NCBI GenBank assembly: GCA_003725745.1
Contig: RHDP01000001.1
Span: 5,187,501-5,251,500 of the forward strand
Source: Streptomyces sp. I6
GTDB lineage: Bacteria > Actinomycetota > Actinomycetes > Streptomycetales > Streptomycetaceae
DNA length: 64,000 nt
Direction of reading: 5' to 3'
The position numbers and the translations under genes were made by a program. Positions 1-16,141 of this stretch are shown here, piece by piece (the first letter of the stretch is position 1; each line of letters begins with the position of its first letter). The notes beneath the pieces are model-generated. The model was not told the DNA's origin. It searched no databases and worked only from the letters and a program-made list of their open reading frames with translations.

Positions 1-1648
<1,648 letters not shown>

Positions 1649-1733
1649 TCAGTTGCTCGCGTCCACTGTGTTAGTTCTGAAGTAACGAACATGCTGCTAC
1701 TGTGGTGGTGGGCTGGTTCGATATTTTCATAGA

Positions 1734-1851
1734 GTTTCGGTGGTCATAGCGTTAGGGAAACGCCCGGTTACATTTCGAACCCGGAAGCTAAGCCTTTCAG
1801 CGCCGATGGTACTGCAGGGGGACCCTGTGGGAGAGTAGGACACCGCCGAAC
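1734..1851 (+). rRNA. 5S ribosomal RNA
   Basis: The sequence starts GTTTCGGTGGTCATAGCG and ends with the complementary CACCGCCGAAC. It carries the typical actinobacterial 5S segments CCCGGTTACATTTCGAACC and GGGAGAGTAGGAC. It lies about 85 bases after the 23S gene, as the last rRNA of the operon. The ends are set by pairing of the terminal helix and could shift by one or two bases. Confidence 0.96.
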
Positions 1852-1860
1852 GATTGTTGG

Positions 1861-1900
1861 GCCTCAACCCCCGAGTGAGAACTCGGGGGTTGAGGCTTTT
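1861..1900 (+). terminator. rRNA operon terminator
   Basis: A perfect 16-bp stem (1861-1876 with 1881-1896) has a GAGA loop and is followed directly by TTTT. It lies 10 bases after the 5S gene and reads as the intrinsic terminator of the rRNA operon. Confidence 0.92.
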
Positions 1901-2076
1901 CTGTGTTGTCGAACCACTGCTCCGTACGACTCGGAGAGCCTCATCCGGCCGGCCGCGCGAGGCGGATGTCCGCTGACGTGGACTCAGCGAGCCATTCCCT
2001 GGCTGATTAGGAGCACACGTCAGTTCGGGGTATGCTTCATTCCGTTGCCGAGCGGAGGATCGCGACGAGGCAACAG

Positions 2077-2149
2077 GCCCCTATAGCTCAGTCGGTAGAG
2101 CGTCTCCATGGTAAGGAGAAGGTCAACGGTTCGATTCCGTTTGGGGGCT
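2077..2149 (+). tRNA. tRNA-Thr (anticodon GGT)
   Basis: A full cloverleaf can be folded. The 7-bp acceptor stem is GCCCCTA with TGGGGGC, and the D-arm stem is GCTC/GAGC. The anticodon stem is TCTCC/GGAGA around loop ATGGTAA, giving anticodon GGT. The T-arm is AACGG-TTCGATT-CCGTT and the discriminator base is T. No CCA is encoded, as is common in Streptomyces. It stands alone between the rRNA operon and osaC. Confidence 0.96.
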
Positions 2150-2153
2150 CCGA

Positions 2154-2195
2154 ACGCAACAGGCCCCCCGCCTTTCGGCGGGGGGCCTGTTGCGT
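2154..2195. terminator. Bidirectional terminator between tRNA-Thr and osaC
   Basis: A perfect 19-bp stem (2154-2172 with 2177-2195) closes on a TTTC loop. It lies just after tRNA-Thr and just before the 3' end of the convergent osaC, so it can end transcription from both sides. There is no long T tail, as usual for GC-rich actinobacteria. Confidence 0.85.
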
Positions 2196-2210
2196 GTCCG
2201 TGTGCCCGCG

Positions 2211-4865
2211 TCAGCTTCCGTGCGGTTCCGGGACGCGCATCGCGAGGATCGCCATGTCGTCCGAGGCCGGCTCGGCCGCGAAACGCTCGACCGCGCGGAG
2301 GACACGTGCCGCGACCGCCCCGGCCGTCAGGCCCGTACAGGTCGTCAGGACGTCGGTCAGACCGTCGTCCCCGAGCATGCGGGTGCCCTCACGCCGTTCC
2401 GTGACGCCGTCGGTGACACAGAGAAGCACGTCGCCCGGATCGAGGGTGACGGTCTGCTCGTACAGCTCCAGGTCCTCCATCACCCCCAGCAGCGGCTGCG
2501 GTTCGGCGGCGGGTTCCACGGAGCCGTCCTGGCGCAGCCGCAGAGGCAGCGGATGCCCGGCGCAGACGACCTTCAGGAGCGCCGAGCCGTCCTCCTGGGG
2601 CCAGAGTTCGCCGTACAGCAGAGTGAGGAAGCGGCTGCGGGCACCCTCGTCGAGGATGGCCGCGTTGAGCCGCTCCAGCACCGCAGGACCGCCGAAGCCC
2701 TCCCGCGCGAGCAGACGCAGGGCGTGGCGGGCGAGGCCGGTGACCGCGGCCGCCTCCGGGCCAGTGCCGCAGACATCGCCGATGGCGAAGCCGTACGCCC
2801 CGTCGCGGATCGGGAAGAGGTCGTAGAAGTCCCCGCCGACCTCGTTGCCCTCGCCGGCCGCGCGGTAGATGACCTCCACCTCCACGCCCGGTACCTGCGG
2901 CAGGCCCGGCGGCAGCAGGCTGCGCTGGAGCGACTGGCTGATGGCCGTGCGCTCGGAGTAGAGCCTGGCGTTGTCCAGGGCGAGGGCGGCCCGGCGGGAC
3001 AGGTCCTCGGCCAGTTCCAGGATCTCCTGGCGGAAATGGTCGTCGGACGGCTTGCCCAGTGTCAGCATCCCGATGACGCGGTTGCGGGCGACGAGGGGGA
3101 GGACCACGGTCTCGCCGCCGACCGCGGAGGCCGTGGCCAGAGTTGTGCCGATGCCGGACGACAGATGGGCGGCACCGAGGCCGAGCTCACGCATGGAGGT
3201 GCGCAGAGCGGCCTGGTGCGCCGTGTGGGCCGGAGCGGTCCACACGCGGGCGCCGGGCGTCGGAACCGGGTCCGGCGGTTCGATCTTGGACAGCAGGGCC
3301 TTGAGGCCGTCGATGCGGTCCTCGTCCTCGTGCAGGACGTACGAGAGGTACGGCTCGGAGGACTGGTCGGAGATCGTGTAGACGGCGCACCAGGTGGCGA
3401 GCGTCGGCACCGTCATCTGCGCCATCAGGGCCAGCGTCTGGTCGCGGTCGAGCGTGCCCGCCAGCAGGTCCGAGGCCTCGACGAGGAAGCTGAGGGAGCC
3501 CCGGCGCAGCCGCTCCAGCTCGCCCAGCCTTGCGGATTCGACGGCGAGCGCGATGCGGTCGGCGGCGAACTGCAGGCGCAGCGCCTCCTCGTTGGAATAG
3601 CGGCCCGAGGCCTCGGCGGCGACGCCCAGGGAGCCGGTGAGCCTGCCCTCGACCTTCAGCGGGACGGTGACGACGGAACGCATGCCGGTGCCGCTGAGGA
3701 GGGGGACGGCACCGGGGACCGAGGTGAGGTCCTCGTGGACGGCGGGCATACGGGCCGAGCCGTACCGGCCCGTGCCCGCCTCGACCGGGACCCGGGCGAA
3801 GCGCTGGCGGGCAGAGGGGAGCCCGGTGGTGGCCCGCACCTCGAGTTCCGTCTCGTCGTCGGTGGCGAGGAGAAGGAACGCCGCGTCGCCGTCGAGCATG
3901 TCGCGGGCGCGTTCGACCGTGCGCTGGAGGAGGCCGTCGAGGTCGTCCGGCGCCGGGGAGCCGATGAAGACCTCGAAGGGATCGGTGCTGCGGTGGTCGT
4001 GGCCGGCGCCGTCCGCCGCGGGGGCGCGCGTCGGCGTCTGGAGCACGGCCCGCTCGTAGTCGCGCACCAGCAGGCAGACGGTGGACGCCTCACCCCGGGT
4101 GTCGCGTACGCGGAGGTGGGAGGCGTAGACGGGGACCACCCGGCCGTCCGTACCGCGGATGCCGTAGCTGCCCTCCCAGCGGGAGAGCTGCAGCGCCTCG
4201 GCGAGGCCGGTGCCGATGCCGGGTGTCTGCGGCCAGGCGGCGAGGTCGCCGAGCGGCTTGCCGACCACCTGGTCCGCCGCGTACCCGAAGAGGTGCTCGG
4301 CGTCGTCGTTCCAGGAGCCGACGGCACCGTTGCGGTCGATCTGGACGACGGCGACACGGACGCGCTCGTCGGCGACGGGAAGGAGGTCGACCGGGAGGAC
4401 AGGGCCCGCCGAGCGGGTTCCCACGGTGCGCTGCGGAAGGTCCAGTTGGAACCAGACGTGCTTGCGGGTCGGCGTGTACTCGACGCCCCAGCGGGAGGCG
4501 AGGGCGGCGCAGAGCAGCAGTCCGCGGCCGTTCTCCCGGTCGGGGTGCACGACGGCTCTGCTGCCGCCCTGCATGGGGATCTCGCGTTCCGGATAGCGGT
4601 CGGCGACCTCGACCCGCACGCCATCCCCGGTGCGCAGGCAGAGCACATCCGCGGAGGTACCTGCGTGGATCACCGCGTTGGTGACGAGTTCACTGGTGAG
4701 GACGACGGCGTCGTCGACGACGTCGGAGTGCCCCCAGCCCTGGAGGGTGTCGCGGACGAACGCGCGTGCCGTGGCCACCGACCGCCCGACCGGGTCGAAG
4801 CTGGCAGCCGCCCGTGCGGTGATCTCGGAACTCCTCGTACGCGTCTCGACGCCCGGCTCGGCCAT
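2211..4865 (-). CDS. osaC: OsaC-type multidomain regulator: RsbW-like ATPase, PAS, GAF, SpoIIE phosphatase
   Basis: 884 residues. Residues about 20-145 form an anti-sigma-factor type HATPase fold, with N-box ELVTNAVIHAG and glycine-rich ENGRGLLL. A PAS domain (about 165-285) and one or two GAF domains (about 320-640) follow. A PP2C/SpoIIE phosphatase domain ends the protein, with GGDFYDLF, GDVCGTGPEAA and DDMAILAM. Such proteins control sigma factors of the SigB family by phosphorylating or dephosphorylating anti-sigma or anti-anti-sigma proteins. The divergent neighbour is the osaA hybrid kinase with osaB behind it. This is the arrangement I recall for S. coelicolor osaC-osaA-osaB, where OsaC is needed to return SigB to normal after osmotic stress. 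The ATG start is preceded by a GGGAGGGG site. Function in this strain is inferred from synteny and domains. Confidence 0.9.
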   Translation of the reverse strand: MAEPGVETRTRSSEITARAAASFDPVGRSVATARAFVRDTLQGWGHSDVVDDAVVLTSELVTNAVIHAGTSADVLCLRTGDGVRVEVADRYPEREIPMQGGSRAVVHPDRENGRGLLLCAALASRWGVEYTPTRKHVWFQLDLPQRTVGTRSAGPVLPVDLLPVADERVRVAVVQIDRNGAVGSWNDDAEHLFGYAADQVVGKPLGDLAAWPQTPGIGTGLAEALQLSRWEGSYGIRGTDGRVVPVYASHLRVRDTRGEASTVCLLVRDYERAVLQTPTRAPAADGAGHDHRSTDPFEVFIGSPAPDDLDGLLQRTVERARDMLDGDAAFLLLATDDETELEVRATTGLPSARQRFARVPVEAGTGRYGSARMPAVHEDLTSVPGAVPLLSGTGMRSVVTVPLKVEGRLTGSLGVAAEASGRYSNEEALRLQFAADRIALAVESARLGELERLRRGSLSFLVEASDLLAGTLDRDQTLALMAQMTVPTLATWCAVYTISDQSSEPYLSYVLHEDEDRIDGLKALLSKIEPPDPVPTPGARVWTAPAHTAHQAALRTSMRELGLGAAHLSSGIGTTLATASAVGGETVVLPLVARNRVIGMLTLGKPSDDHFRQEILELAEDLSRRAALALDNARLYSERTAISQSLQRSLLPPGLPQVPGVEVEVIYRAAGEGNEVGGDFYDLFPIRDGAYGFAIGDVCGTGPEAAAVTGLARHALRLLAREGFGGPAVLERLNAAILDEGARSRFLTLLYGELWPQEDGSALLKVVCAGHPLPLRLRQDGSVEPAAEPQPLLGVMEDLELYEQTVTLDPGDVLLCVTDGVTERREGTRMLGDDGLTDVLTTCTGLTAGAVAARVLRAVERFAAEPASDDMAILAMRVPEPHGS

Positions 4866-5137
4866 GGTCGATGTCTGCCCCTCCCGGTGCCCGGTCTGGT
4901 AGTCCTTGCGCCTTGCCGCCCCCCGCCGGGCGACCGGGGCGGTTGGACAGCCGGATGCCAGGTTACTTACCTTCGCTGTCCGAGCGGATGCCGGTCACCG
5001 CCGTTTCCGCCTTACAGGGGTGGGGACGCTATGCGAAGCTGCCGAACTGTTATGGCCTGGTTCGGCCGCGGTGAAACACTGGGCAAGCTTCCTGAGACAG
5101 CCCGAGCAATACGGTCAACCCCTGCGGGAGGGACACG
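4866..5137. promoter_or_regulatory. Divergent promoter region osaC / osaA
   Basis: 272 bases separate the two divergent start codons, so promoters for both genes should lie here. A ribosome site GGAGGG at 5126-5133 precedes the osaA GTG. I looked for a SigB-type pair (GTTT spaced from GGGTAY) and could not assign one with confidence. Confidence 0.5.
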
Positions 5138-10633
<5,496 letters not shown>

Positions 10634-10939
10634 CGATGGTCGCGCACGTGCACATCACATTCTGATTGCGGACCGTACGGATTCCCGGGAATCGCTGACC
10701 GGCCGTGCGCGGAGGCGTGTGGGGAGGCGGGATCCGGGGAACCTTCTCGTCTCCCACCGCGTTTCTGCTACGTGCACAGTGACATCGCGGTGACAGGGTG
10801 TGGCGACGGGCGGGGTGCGGCTACCATGACCGGCACAAGGACGGGCGGCGCAAGGGAGTCGTCCCTCGGGGCGGCGCCCGGTGTCTCCGCCGGCTCATCG
10901 AGCCGGGGAGAACCCAAGCCGGGGCGAGGAGGGCGAGGC

Positions 10940-11620
10940 ATGGTGCAGAAGGCCAAGATCCTCCTGGTCGATGACCGGCCGGAGAATCTGCTGGCGCTGG
11001 AGGCCATCCTCTCCGCGCTCGATCAGACGCTGGTGCGGGCATCGTCAGGAGAGGAAGCGCTCAAAGCGCTGCTGACGGACGACTTCGCGGTCATTCTGCT
11101 GGACGTTCAGATGCCGGGCATGGATGGATTCGAGACCGCAGCGCACATCAAGCGCCGGGAACGGACCAGGGACATCCCGATCATCTTCCTCACCGCGATC
11201 AACCACGGCCCGCACCACACCTTCCGCGGGTACGCCGCAGGCGCGGTGGACTACATCTCCAAGCCGTTCGACCCCTGGGTGCTCCGGGCGAAGGTATCCG
11301 TCTTCGTCGAGCTCTACATGAAGAACTGCCAGCTGCGAGAGCAGGCGGCCCTGCTCCGGCTCCAGTTGGAGGGCGGCGGGCACGGCGCTGGCGAGGCCAA
11401 GGAGCCCGCGGGGCTCCTCGCCGAACTGTCCGCACGGCTCGCGGCGGTGGAGGAGCAGGCCGAGGCGCTCTCCAAGCAACTCGACGACGAGTCCGCGGAC
11501 GCGGCGGCCGTCGCCACGGCGGCGCACCTCGAACGCAAACTCACCGGACTGCGCAGGGCGCTGGACGCACTCGAGCCCGGTGCGGGCGCCGGTTCGCCCA
11601 CGCTTCCGTCGCAGAGCTAG
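10940..11620 (+). CDS. osaB: OsaB-type response regulator with C-terminal coiled coil
   Basis: 226 residues. The receiver domain (residues 1-125) has the acidic pocket DD near residue 11, acceptor Asp55 in ILLDVQMPGMDG, and the conserved Lys in ISKPFDP. The remaining 100 residues are Ala/Glu/Leu-rich and look coiled-coil. There is no DNA-binding domain, so it probably signals by protein contact. In S. coelicolor osaB is the response regulator needed for aerial growth and controlled antibiotic output under osmotic stress; that role is transferred by synteny. The start is the ATG behind an AGGAGGG site. The 306-base gap from osaA suggests its own promoter. Confidence 0.9.
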   Translation: MVQKAKILLVDDRPENLLALEAILSALDQTLVRASSGEEALKALLTDDFAVILLDVQMPGMDGFETAAHIKRRERTRDIPIIFLTAINHGPHHTFRGYAAGAVDYISKPFDPWVLRAKVSVFVELYMKNCQLREQAALLRLQLEGGGHGAGEAKEPAGLLAELSARLAAVEEQAEALSKQLDDESADAAAVATAAHLERKLTGLRRALDALEPGAGAGSPTLPSQS

Positions 11621-12224
11621 GGTCTGCGGGGAAAGTGCTGGTCGCGGCCGTTCGTTCACGACCTGTCCCGCAATCCCGGGCGCACGACGACGGCTAACCG
11701 GCACCTCGCGGCGTTGTGGAATCGCCCGAACACACCCATGAGAACGACCCTCCGCCTGGCGATGCGCCACATCTGACGCCGCGCGCCGATCCACCGGGGA
11801 TCACGGACAGCCCTCAGGTGCAGTGGCCGGAGGAGACGGCAGGGCTTGCCCCCGCACCGCGCGCTGGTGCCCCGCCCCGTCGCCCGGGCGCATCCGGTGG
11901 GAGGGCGATTCCGGCGATGCGTCCTTCCCCCGGCCCCCGGGGGCCGGGGAAGCCCCGTGCCTGGGCTTCGGGGAGGCCCGGGGAGACCCCGTGCTCGGCC
12001 CCGGAGCCCGGACAGAACACCTGGAGCCTGCGACGCCGTGACCCTCCCCGGCAGAGCGTTGAGGTCACCGGGCCGGCGCCGCGGCCTGCCGGAGCCCGCC
12101 GGGAACGGCACGGGTACCCGGCAGCTGAGCGAGTGTCAGCTCGCTGACGCGGCAAGGGCGACACGAACGGGTGAACCACTGGGCACGCGTGTCCCTCGCC
12201 TTCCGCACCGGTAACCTCACCACC
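11621..12224. other. Intergenic region osaB-ftsK with GC-rich palindrome
   Basis: About 600 bases without a convincing gene; the open frames here have no recognisable protein. It holds a near-perfect palindrome of C and G runs at 11925-11951, followed by a second stem-loop candidate (11950-11975). These are plausible terminators for osaB. The ftsK promoter must lie in the right half, but I cannot place its boxes. Confidence 0.5.
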
Positions 12225-14999
12225 ATGGCCTCACGTACGTCCGGCAAGGGTTCCCAAGGCGCGGCGGGTACCGCGCAGCCGCGCGCCGGCCGTACGACCG
12301 GTGCCGCGAAGAAGGCGGCGCCCGCCAAGAAGGGCGCGGCGAAGAAGCCGGCGGCGAAGCGCGCCCCGGCGAAGAAGGCACCCGCCCGCGGGGCGGCGGC
12401 GAAGAAGGCCGCACCCAGGCCCGCGCCGAACCCCACCGGCGGCGTGCTGTGGCTGATCCGCGCCATGTGGCTCGGCGTCGCGCACGCAGTCGGTGCAGTG
12501 CTCCGCGGCATAGGACGCGGCGCCAAGGGGCTCGACCCCGTGCACCGCAAGGACGGGCTCGCCCTGCTGCTGCTCGCCCTCTCGCTGATCGTCGCCGCGG
12601 GCACCTGGTCCGATCTGCACGGCCCGGTCGGCGACCTCGTGGAGATGCTCGTCACCGGTGCTTTCGGCCGGCTCGATCTGCTCGTGCCGATCCTGCTCGC
12701 GGCGATCGCCGTACGGCTGATCCTCTACCCCGAGCGGTCCGACGCCAACGGCCGCATCGTCATCGGGCTCACGGCGCTGGTCGTCGGCGTGCTCGGGCAG
12801 GTCCACATCGCCTGCGGCTCGCCGGGGCGCGGGGACGGCGCGGAGGCGATGCAGGCGGCGGGCGGTCTGATCGGCTGGACCGCCTCCAAGCCGCTGATCT
12901 TCATGATGACGGAGGTCCTCGCCGTACCGCTGCTGGTGCTGCTCACCGTCTTCGGTCTGCTCGTCGTCACCGCCACCCCGGTCAACGCCATCCCGCAGCG
13001 GCTGCGCAGGCTCGGGGTCGGCCTCGGGCTGCTGGAGGGGCCGTACGAGCGCGATGCGGATCACGCCGGGGAGCCGGGGGAGCGCGACGGGGAGTGGCAC
13101 GAGACGAGTTCCCCGCCCCGCCGCACCTCCGTGCGCCGGGGCACCGAGGGATATGACGCCGACAGGGCGGAGGAGGCGGCGCTGTCCCGGCGCCGGCGGC
13201 GCGGGCCCTCCGCGCAGCCCGACGCCGGCCGGCCGATGGACGCCGTCGACGTCGCCGCTGCCGCCGCTGCCGCTCTGGACGGGGCCGTCCTCAACGGGAT
13301 GCCGCCGTCGCCCGTCGTCGCCGGTCTGACCCGCGACCTCACCGCCGACCGGGAGCGCGCCGCCGGGCCGCTGCCCGGCGCGCGGAACGGGCAGCCCGCG
13401 CCCCCGGCGCCCGCGGTGGAGGAAACGCCGGCCCCGACGGGCTCGGTGCCCGATCTGACGAAGCCCGCTCCCGACAAGCCGCAGTCCCTGCCCCCGCGGG
13501 CCGAGCAGCTCCAGCTCTCCGGCGACATCACCTACGGGCTGCCCGCCCTCGACCTGCTGGAACGCGGCGGACCGGGCAAGAGCCGCAGCGCGGCCAACGA
13601 CGCGATCGTCGCCGCGCTGACCAATGTGTTCACGGAGTTCAAGGTCGACGCCGCCGTCACCGGCTTCACCCGCGGCCCGACGGTCACCCGCTACGAGGTC
13701 GAACTCGGCCCCGCCGTGAAGGTCGAGCGCATCACCGCGCTGACCAAGAACATCGCCTACGCCGTGGCGAGCCCCGACGTGCGGATCATCTCGCCGATCC
13801 CCGGCAAGTCCGCCGTCGGCATCGAGATCCCGAACACCGACCGGGAGATGGTCAACCTCGGCGACGTGCTGCGGCTGGCCGACGCGGCCGAGGACGACCA
13901 CCCCATGCTGGTCGCGCTCGGCAAGGACGTCGAGGGGGGCTACGTCATGGCCAACCTGGCGAACATGCCGCACATCCTGGTCGCCGGTGCCACCGGCTCC
14001 GGCAAGTCCTCCTGCGTCAACTGCCTCATCACCTCCGTGATGATGCGGGCCACCCCGGAGGACGTCCGGATGGTCCTCGTCGACCCCAAGCGGGTCGAGC
14101 TGACGGCCTACGAGGGTATCCCGCACCTGATCACGCCGATCATCACCAACCCCAAGCGGGCCGCGGAGGCCCTCCAGTGGGTCGTGCGCGAGATGGACCT
14201 GCGCTACGACGACCTGGCCGCGTACGGCTTCCGGCACATCGACGACTTCAACCGGGCCGTGCGCAGCGGCCGTGCCAAGGCACCCGAGGGCAGCGAGCGG
14301 GAGCTCCAGCCCTACCCGTACCTGCTGGTGATCGTCGACGAGCTGGCGGACCTGATGATGGTCGCCCCGCGCGACGTCGAGGACGCCATCGTCCGGATCA
14401 CCCAGCTGGCCCGTGCCGCCGGCATCCATCTGGTCCTGGCCACCCAGCGGCCGTCGGTCGACGTGGTAACCGGTCTGATCAAGGCGAACGTGCCCTCCCG
14501 GCTCGCCTTCGCCACGTCCTCCCTCGCCGACAGCCGGGTCATCCTGGACCAGCCGGGCGCGGAGAAGCTGATCGGCAAGGGCGACGGCCTGTTCCTGCCC
14601 ATGGGAGCCGGCAAGCCCACCCGTATGCAGGGCGCCTTCGTGACCGAGGAGGAGGTCGCGGCCGTCGTACGGCACTGCAAGGAGCAGATGGCCCCCGTGT
14701 TCCGCGACGACGTGGTGGTCGGGACGAAGCAAAAGAAGGAGGTCGACGAGGACATCGGCGACGACCTCGACCTGCTCTGCCAGGCCGCTGAGCTGGTGGT
14801 CTCCACGCAGTTCGGTTCGACGTCCATGCTTCAGCGCAAGCTCCGGGTCGGCTTCGCCAAGGCGGGCCGCCTCATGGACCTCATGGAGTCCAGGAACATC
14901 GTGGGCCCCAGCGAGGGCTCCAAGGCGCGCGACGTCCTGGTGAAACCCGATGAGCTGGATGGAGTGCTCGCGGTGATCCGTGGGGAGTCTGATTCGTGA
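12225..14999 (+). CDS. ftsK: DNA translocase FtsK
   Basis: 924 residues from the ATG at 12225 (in-frame GTG at 12171 is possible). A Lys/Ala-rich basic N-terminus (residues 1-75) is followed by about four membrane segments (about 85-270) and a Pro/Ala-rich linker. The RecA-like motor has Walker A GATGSGKSS with Lys594, Walker B VIVDELADL with Asp705-Glu706, and the ATQRPSVDVVTG block. The C-terminal gamma winged helix (TSMLQRKLRVGFAKAGRLMDLM) recognises orienting sequences. FtsK pumps chromosomal DNA through closing septa; in Streptomyces it protects chromosomes during sporulation septation. The length is normal for the genus. A remarkable inverted repeat follows the gene. Confidence 0.97.
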   Translation: MASRTSGKGSQGAAGTAQPRAGRTTGAAKKAAPAKKGAAKKPAAKRAPAKKAPARGAAAKKAAPRPAPNPTGGVLWLIRAMWLGVAHAVGAVLRGIGRGAKGLDPVHRKDGLALLLLALSLIVAAGTWSDLHGPVGDLVEMLVTGAFGRLDLLVPILLAAIAVRLILYPERSDANGRIVIGLTALVVGVLGQVHIACGSPGRGDGAEAMQAAGGLIGWTASKPLIFMMTEVLAVPLLVLLTVFGLLVVTATPVNAIPQRLRRLGVGLGLLEGPYERDADHAGEPGERDGEWHETSSPPRRTSVRRGTEGYDADRAEEAALSRRRRRGPSAQPDAGRPMDAVDVAAAAAAALDGAVLNGMPPSPVVAGLTRDLTADRERAAGPLPGARNGQPAPPAPAVEETPAPTGSVPDLTKPAPDKPQSLPPRAEQLQLSGDITYGLPALDLLERGGPGKSRSAANDAIVAALTNVFTEFKVDAAVTGFTRGPTVTRYEVELGPAVKVERITALTKNIAYAVASPDVRIISPIPGKSAVGIEIPNTDREMVNLGDVLRLADAAEDDHPMLVALGKDVEGGYVMANLANMPHILVAGATGSGKSSCVNCLITSVMMRATPEDVRMVLVDPKRVELTAYEGIPHLITPIITNPKRAAEALQWVVREMDLRYDDLAAYGFRHIDDFNRAVRSGRAKAPEGSERELQPYPYLLVIVDELADLMMVAPRDVEDAIVRITQLARAAGIHLVLATQRPSVDVVTGLIKANVPSRLAFATSSLADSRVILDQPGAEKLIGKGDGLFLPMGAGKPTRMQGAFVTEEEVAAVVRHCKEQMAPVFRDDVVVGTKQKKEVDEDIGDDLDLLCQAAELVVSTQFGSTSMLQRKLRVGFAKAGRLMDLMESRNIVGPSEGSKARDVLVKPDELDGVLAVIRGESDS

Positions 15000-15024
15000 G
15001 GAAGGGCGAGGCAACCATTTCCCT

Positions 15025-15092
15025 TGGTCGTACGTCACGTTGGATGGAGGACGGGGCGTTCCCCGTCCTCCATCCAACGTGACGTACGACCA
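15025..15092. repeat. Perfect 32-bp inverted repeat with 4-base loop after ftsK
   Basis: Arms 15025-15056 and 15061-15092 are exact reverse complements, separated only by CGTT. The position, 26 bases after the ftsK stop and 103 bases before the next start, fits a factor-independent terminator. It lacks a T tail, and the arms are about twice as long as those of the other terminators in this window. Confidence 0.8.
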
Positions 15093-15194
15093 TTCCGATG
15101 GCGTACAAACTGCATCCGCCCGGTTGCCCCACCCTTTCGTACCACCCGTAGACTGAACCTCCAGCAGGTGGCTACACGCTCGAAAGGCGCCCCC

Positions 15195-16016
15195 GTGTCC
15201 ATCGGCAACTCCCCCGAAGACGACCGTCCTTCTCCCGAAGACGACGGGCCTTCGATCGGCCGCTCGCTCCGTCAGGCGCGGACCGACGCAGGTCTGACCG
15301 TCGACGAGGTCAGCACCTCCACCCGGGTGCGCGTCCCCATCGTGCAGGCGATCGAGCAGGACGACTTCTCACGCTGTGGCGGCGACGTCTACGCGCGCGG
15401 GCACGTCAGGACGCTCGCGCGCGCCGTGGGGCTGGATCCGGACCCCCTCGTCGCGCGGTACGACGCCGAGCACGGCGGGCGTCCCTCGCCGACGCCGGCG
15501 GCCCCGCTCTTCGAGGCGGAGCGCATCCGCCCCGAGCGCAGGCGCCCCAACTGGACCGCCGCGATGGTCGCGGCGATCGTCGCCGTCATCGGCTTCGTCG
15601 GCTTCACCCTCTTCAGCGGTCCCGACGGAGCCGACAGCACCAAGCAGGTCGCCGAGGGCTCCGCACCCGAGAAGAGCAGCCCCGAGCCGTCTCCGGCCAA
15701 GCCGGCGGCGCCCAAGCCCGAGGCCTCGGAGAGCGCCATCGCCGCCGTCCCGCAGGACAAGGTGACGGTGAAGCTGACGGCGGTCGACGACAAGAGCTGG
15801 ATCTCCGCCAAGTCCGCCAACGGCAAGCTGCTCTTCGACGGACTGCTCCTCGGGGGCGAGTCCAAGACCTTCCAGGACGACGAGCGGCTGGACCTCATCC
15901 TCGGGAACGCGGGCGCCATCGAGCTCTTCGTGAACGGCAAGAAGGTCGAGGACCAGTTCGAGAACGGTCAGGTGGAGCGGCTCTCCTACGCCAAGGGAGA
16001 CCCCGAGGCCGGCTGA
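15195..16016 (+). CDS. RodZ-like membrane protein with N-terminal helix-turn-helix
   Basis: 273 residues, GTG start with GAAAGG seven bases upstream. An HTH of the HTH_25 type (about residues 20-90, SIGRSLRQARTDAGLTVDEV) is followed by a single membrane span (about 115-137, MVAAIVAVIGFVGFTLF). A Pro/Ala/Ser-rich linker and a C-terminal DUF4115-like beta domain (about 180-270) end the protein. This is the RodZ architecture: cytosolic HTH, one span, extracytoplasmic tail. RodZ links MreB to the wall machinery in rods; its job in Streptomyces, which grow at tips, is less clear. The order ftsK-rodZ-like-rimO-pgsA-cinA is common in actinobacteria. Confidence 0.85.
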   Translation: MSIGNSPEDDRPSPEDDGPSIGRSLRQARTDAGLTVDEVSTSTRVRVPIVQAIEQDDFSRCGGDVYARGHVRTLARAVGLDPDPLVARYDAEHGGRPSPTPAAPLFEAERIRPERRRPNWTAAMVAAIVAVIGFVGFTLFSGPDGADSTKQVAEGSAPEKSSPEPSPAKPAAPKPEASESAIAAVPQDKVTVKLTAVDDKSWISAKSANGKLLFDGLLLGGESKTFQDDERLDLILGNAGAIELFVNGKKVEDQFENGQVERLSYAKGDPEAG

Positions 16017-16141
16017 TCCGCATCGACCGGGACCGGCCGCGACCTGCTGGAACCGGCTGGAAGCCGGCCATCCACCGCCCGTAGCGCGGGCGGCAACCCT
16101 GGCGGATCGGGCGTGGGTCGGGACGAAGTAGTCTTGAGCCC

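Noticed and set aside
15025-15092. Inverted repeat after ftsK as insertion sequence ends
   Set aside because: The arms touch with a four-base loop, leaving no room for a transposase, and no target duplication is visible.
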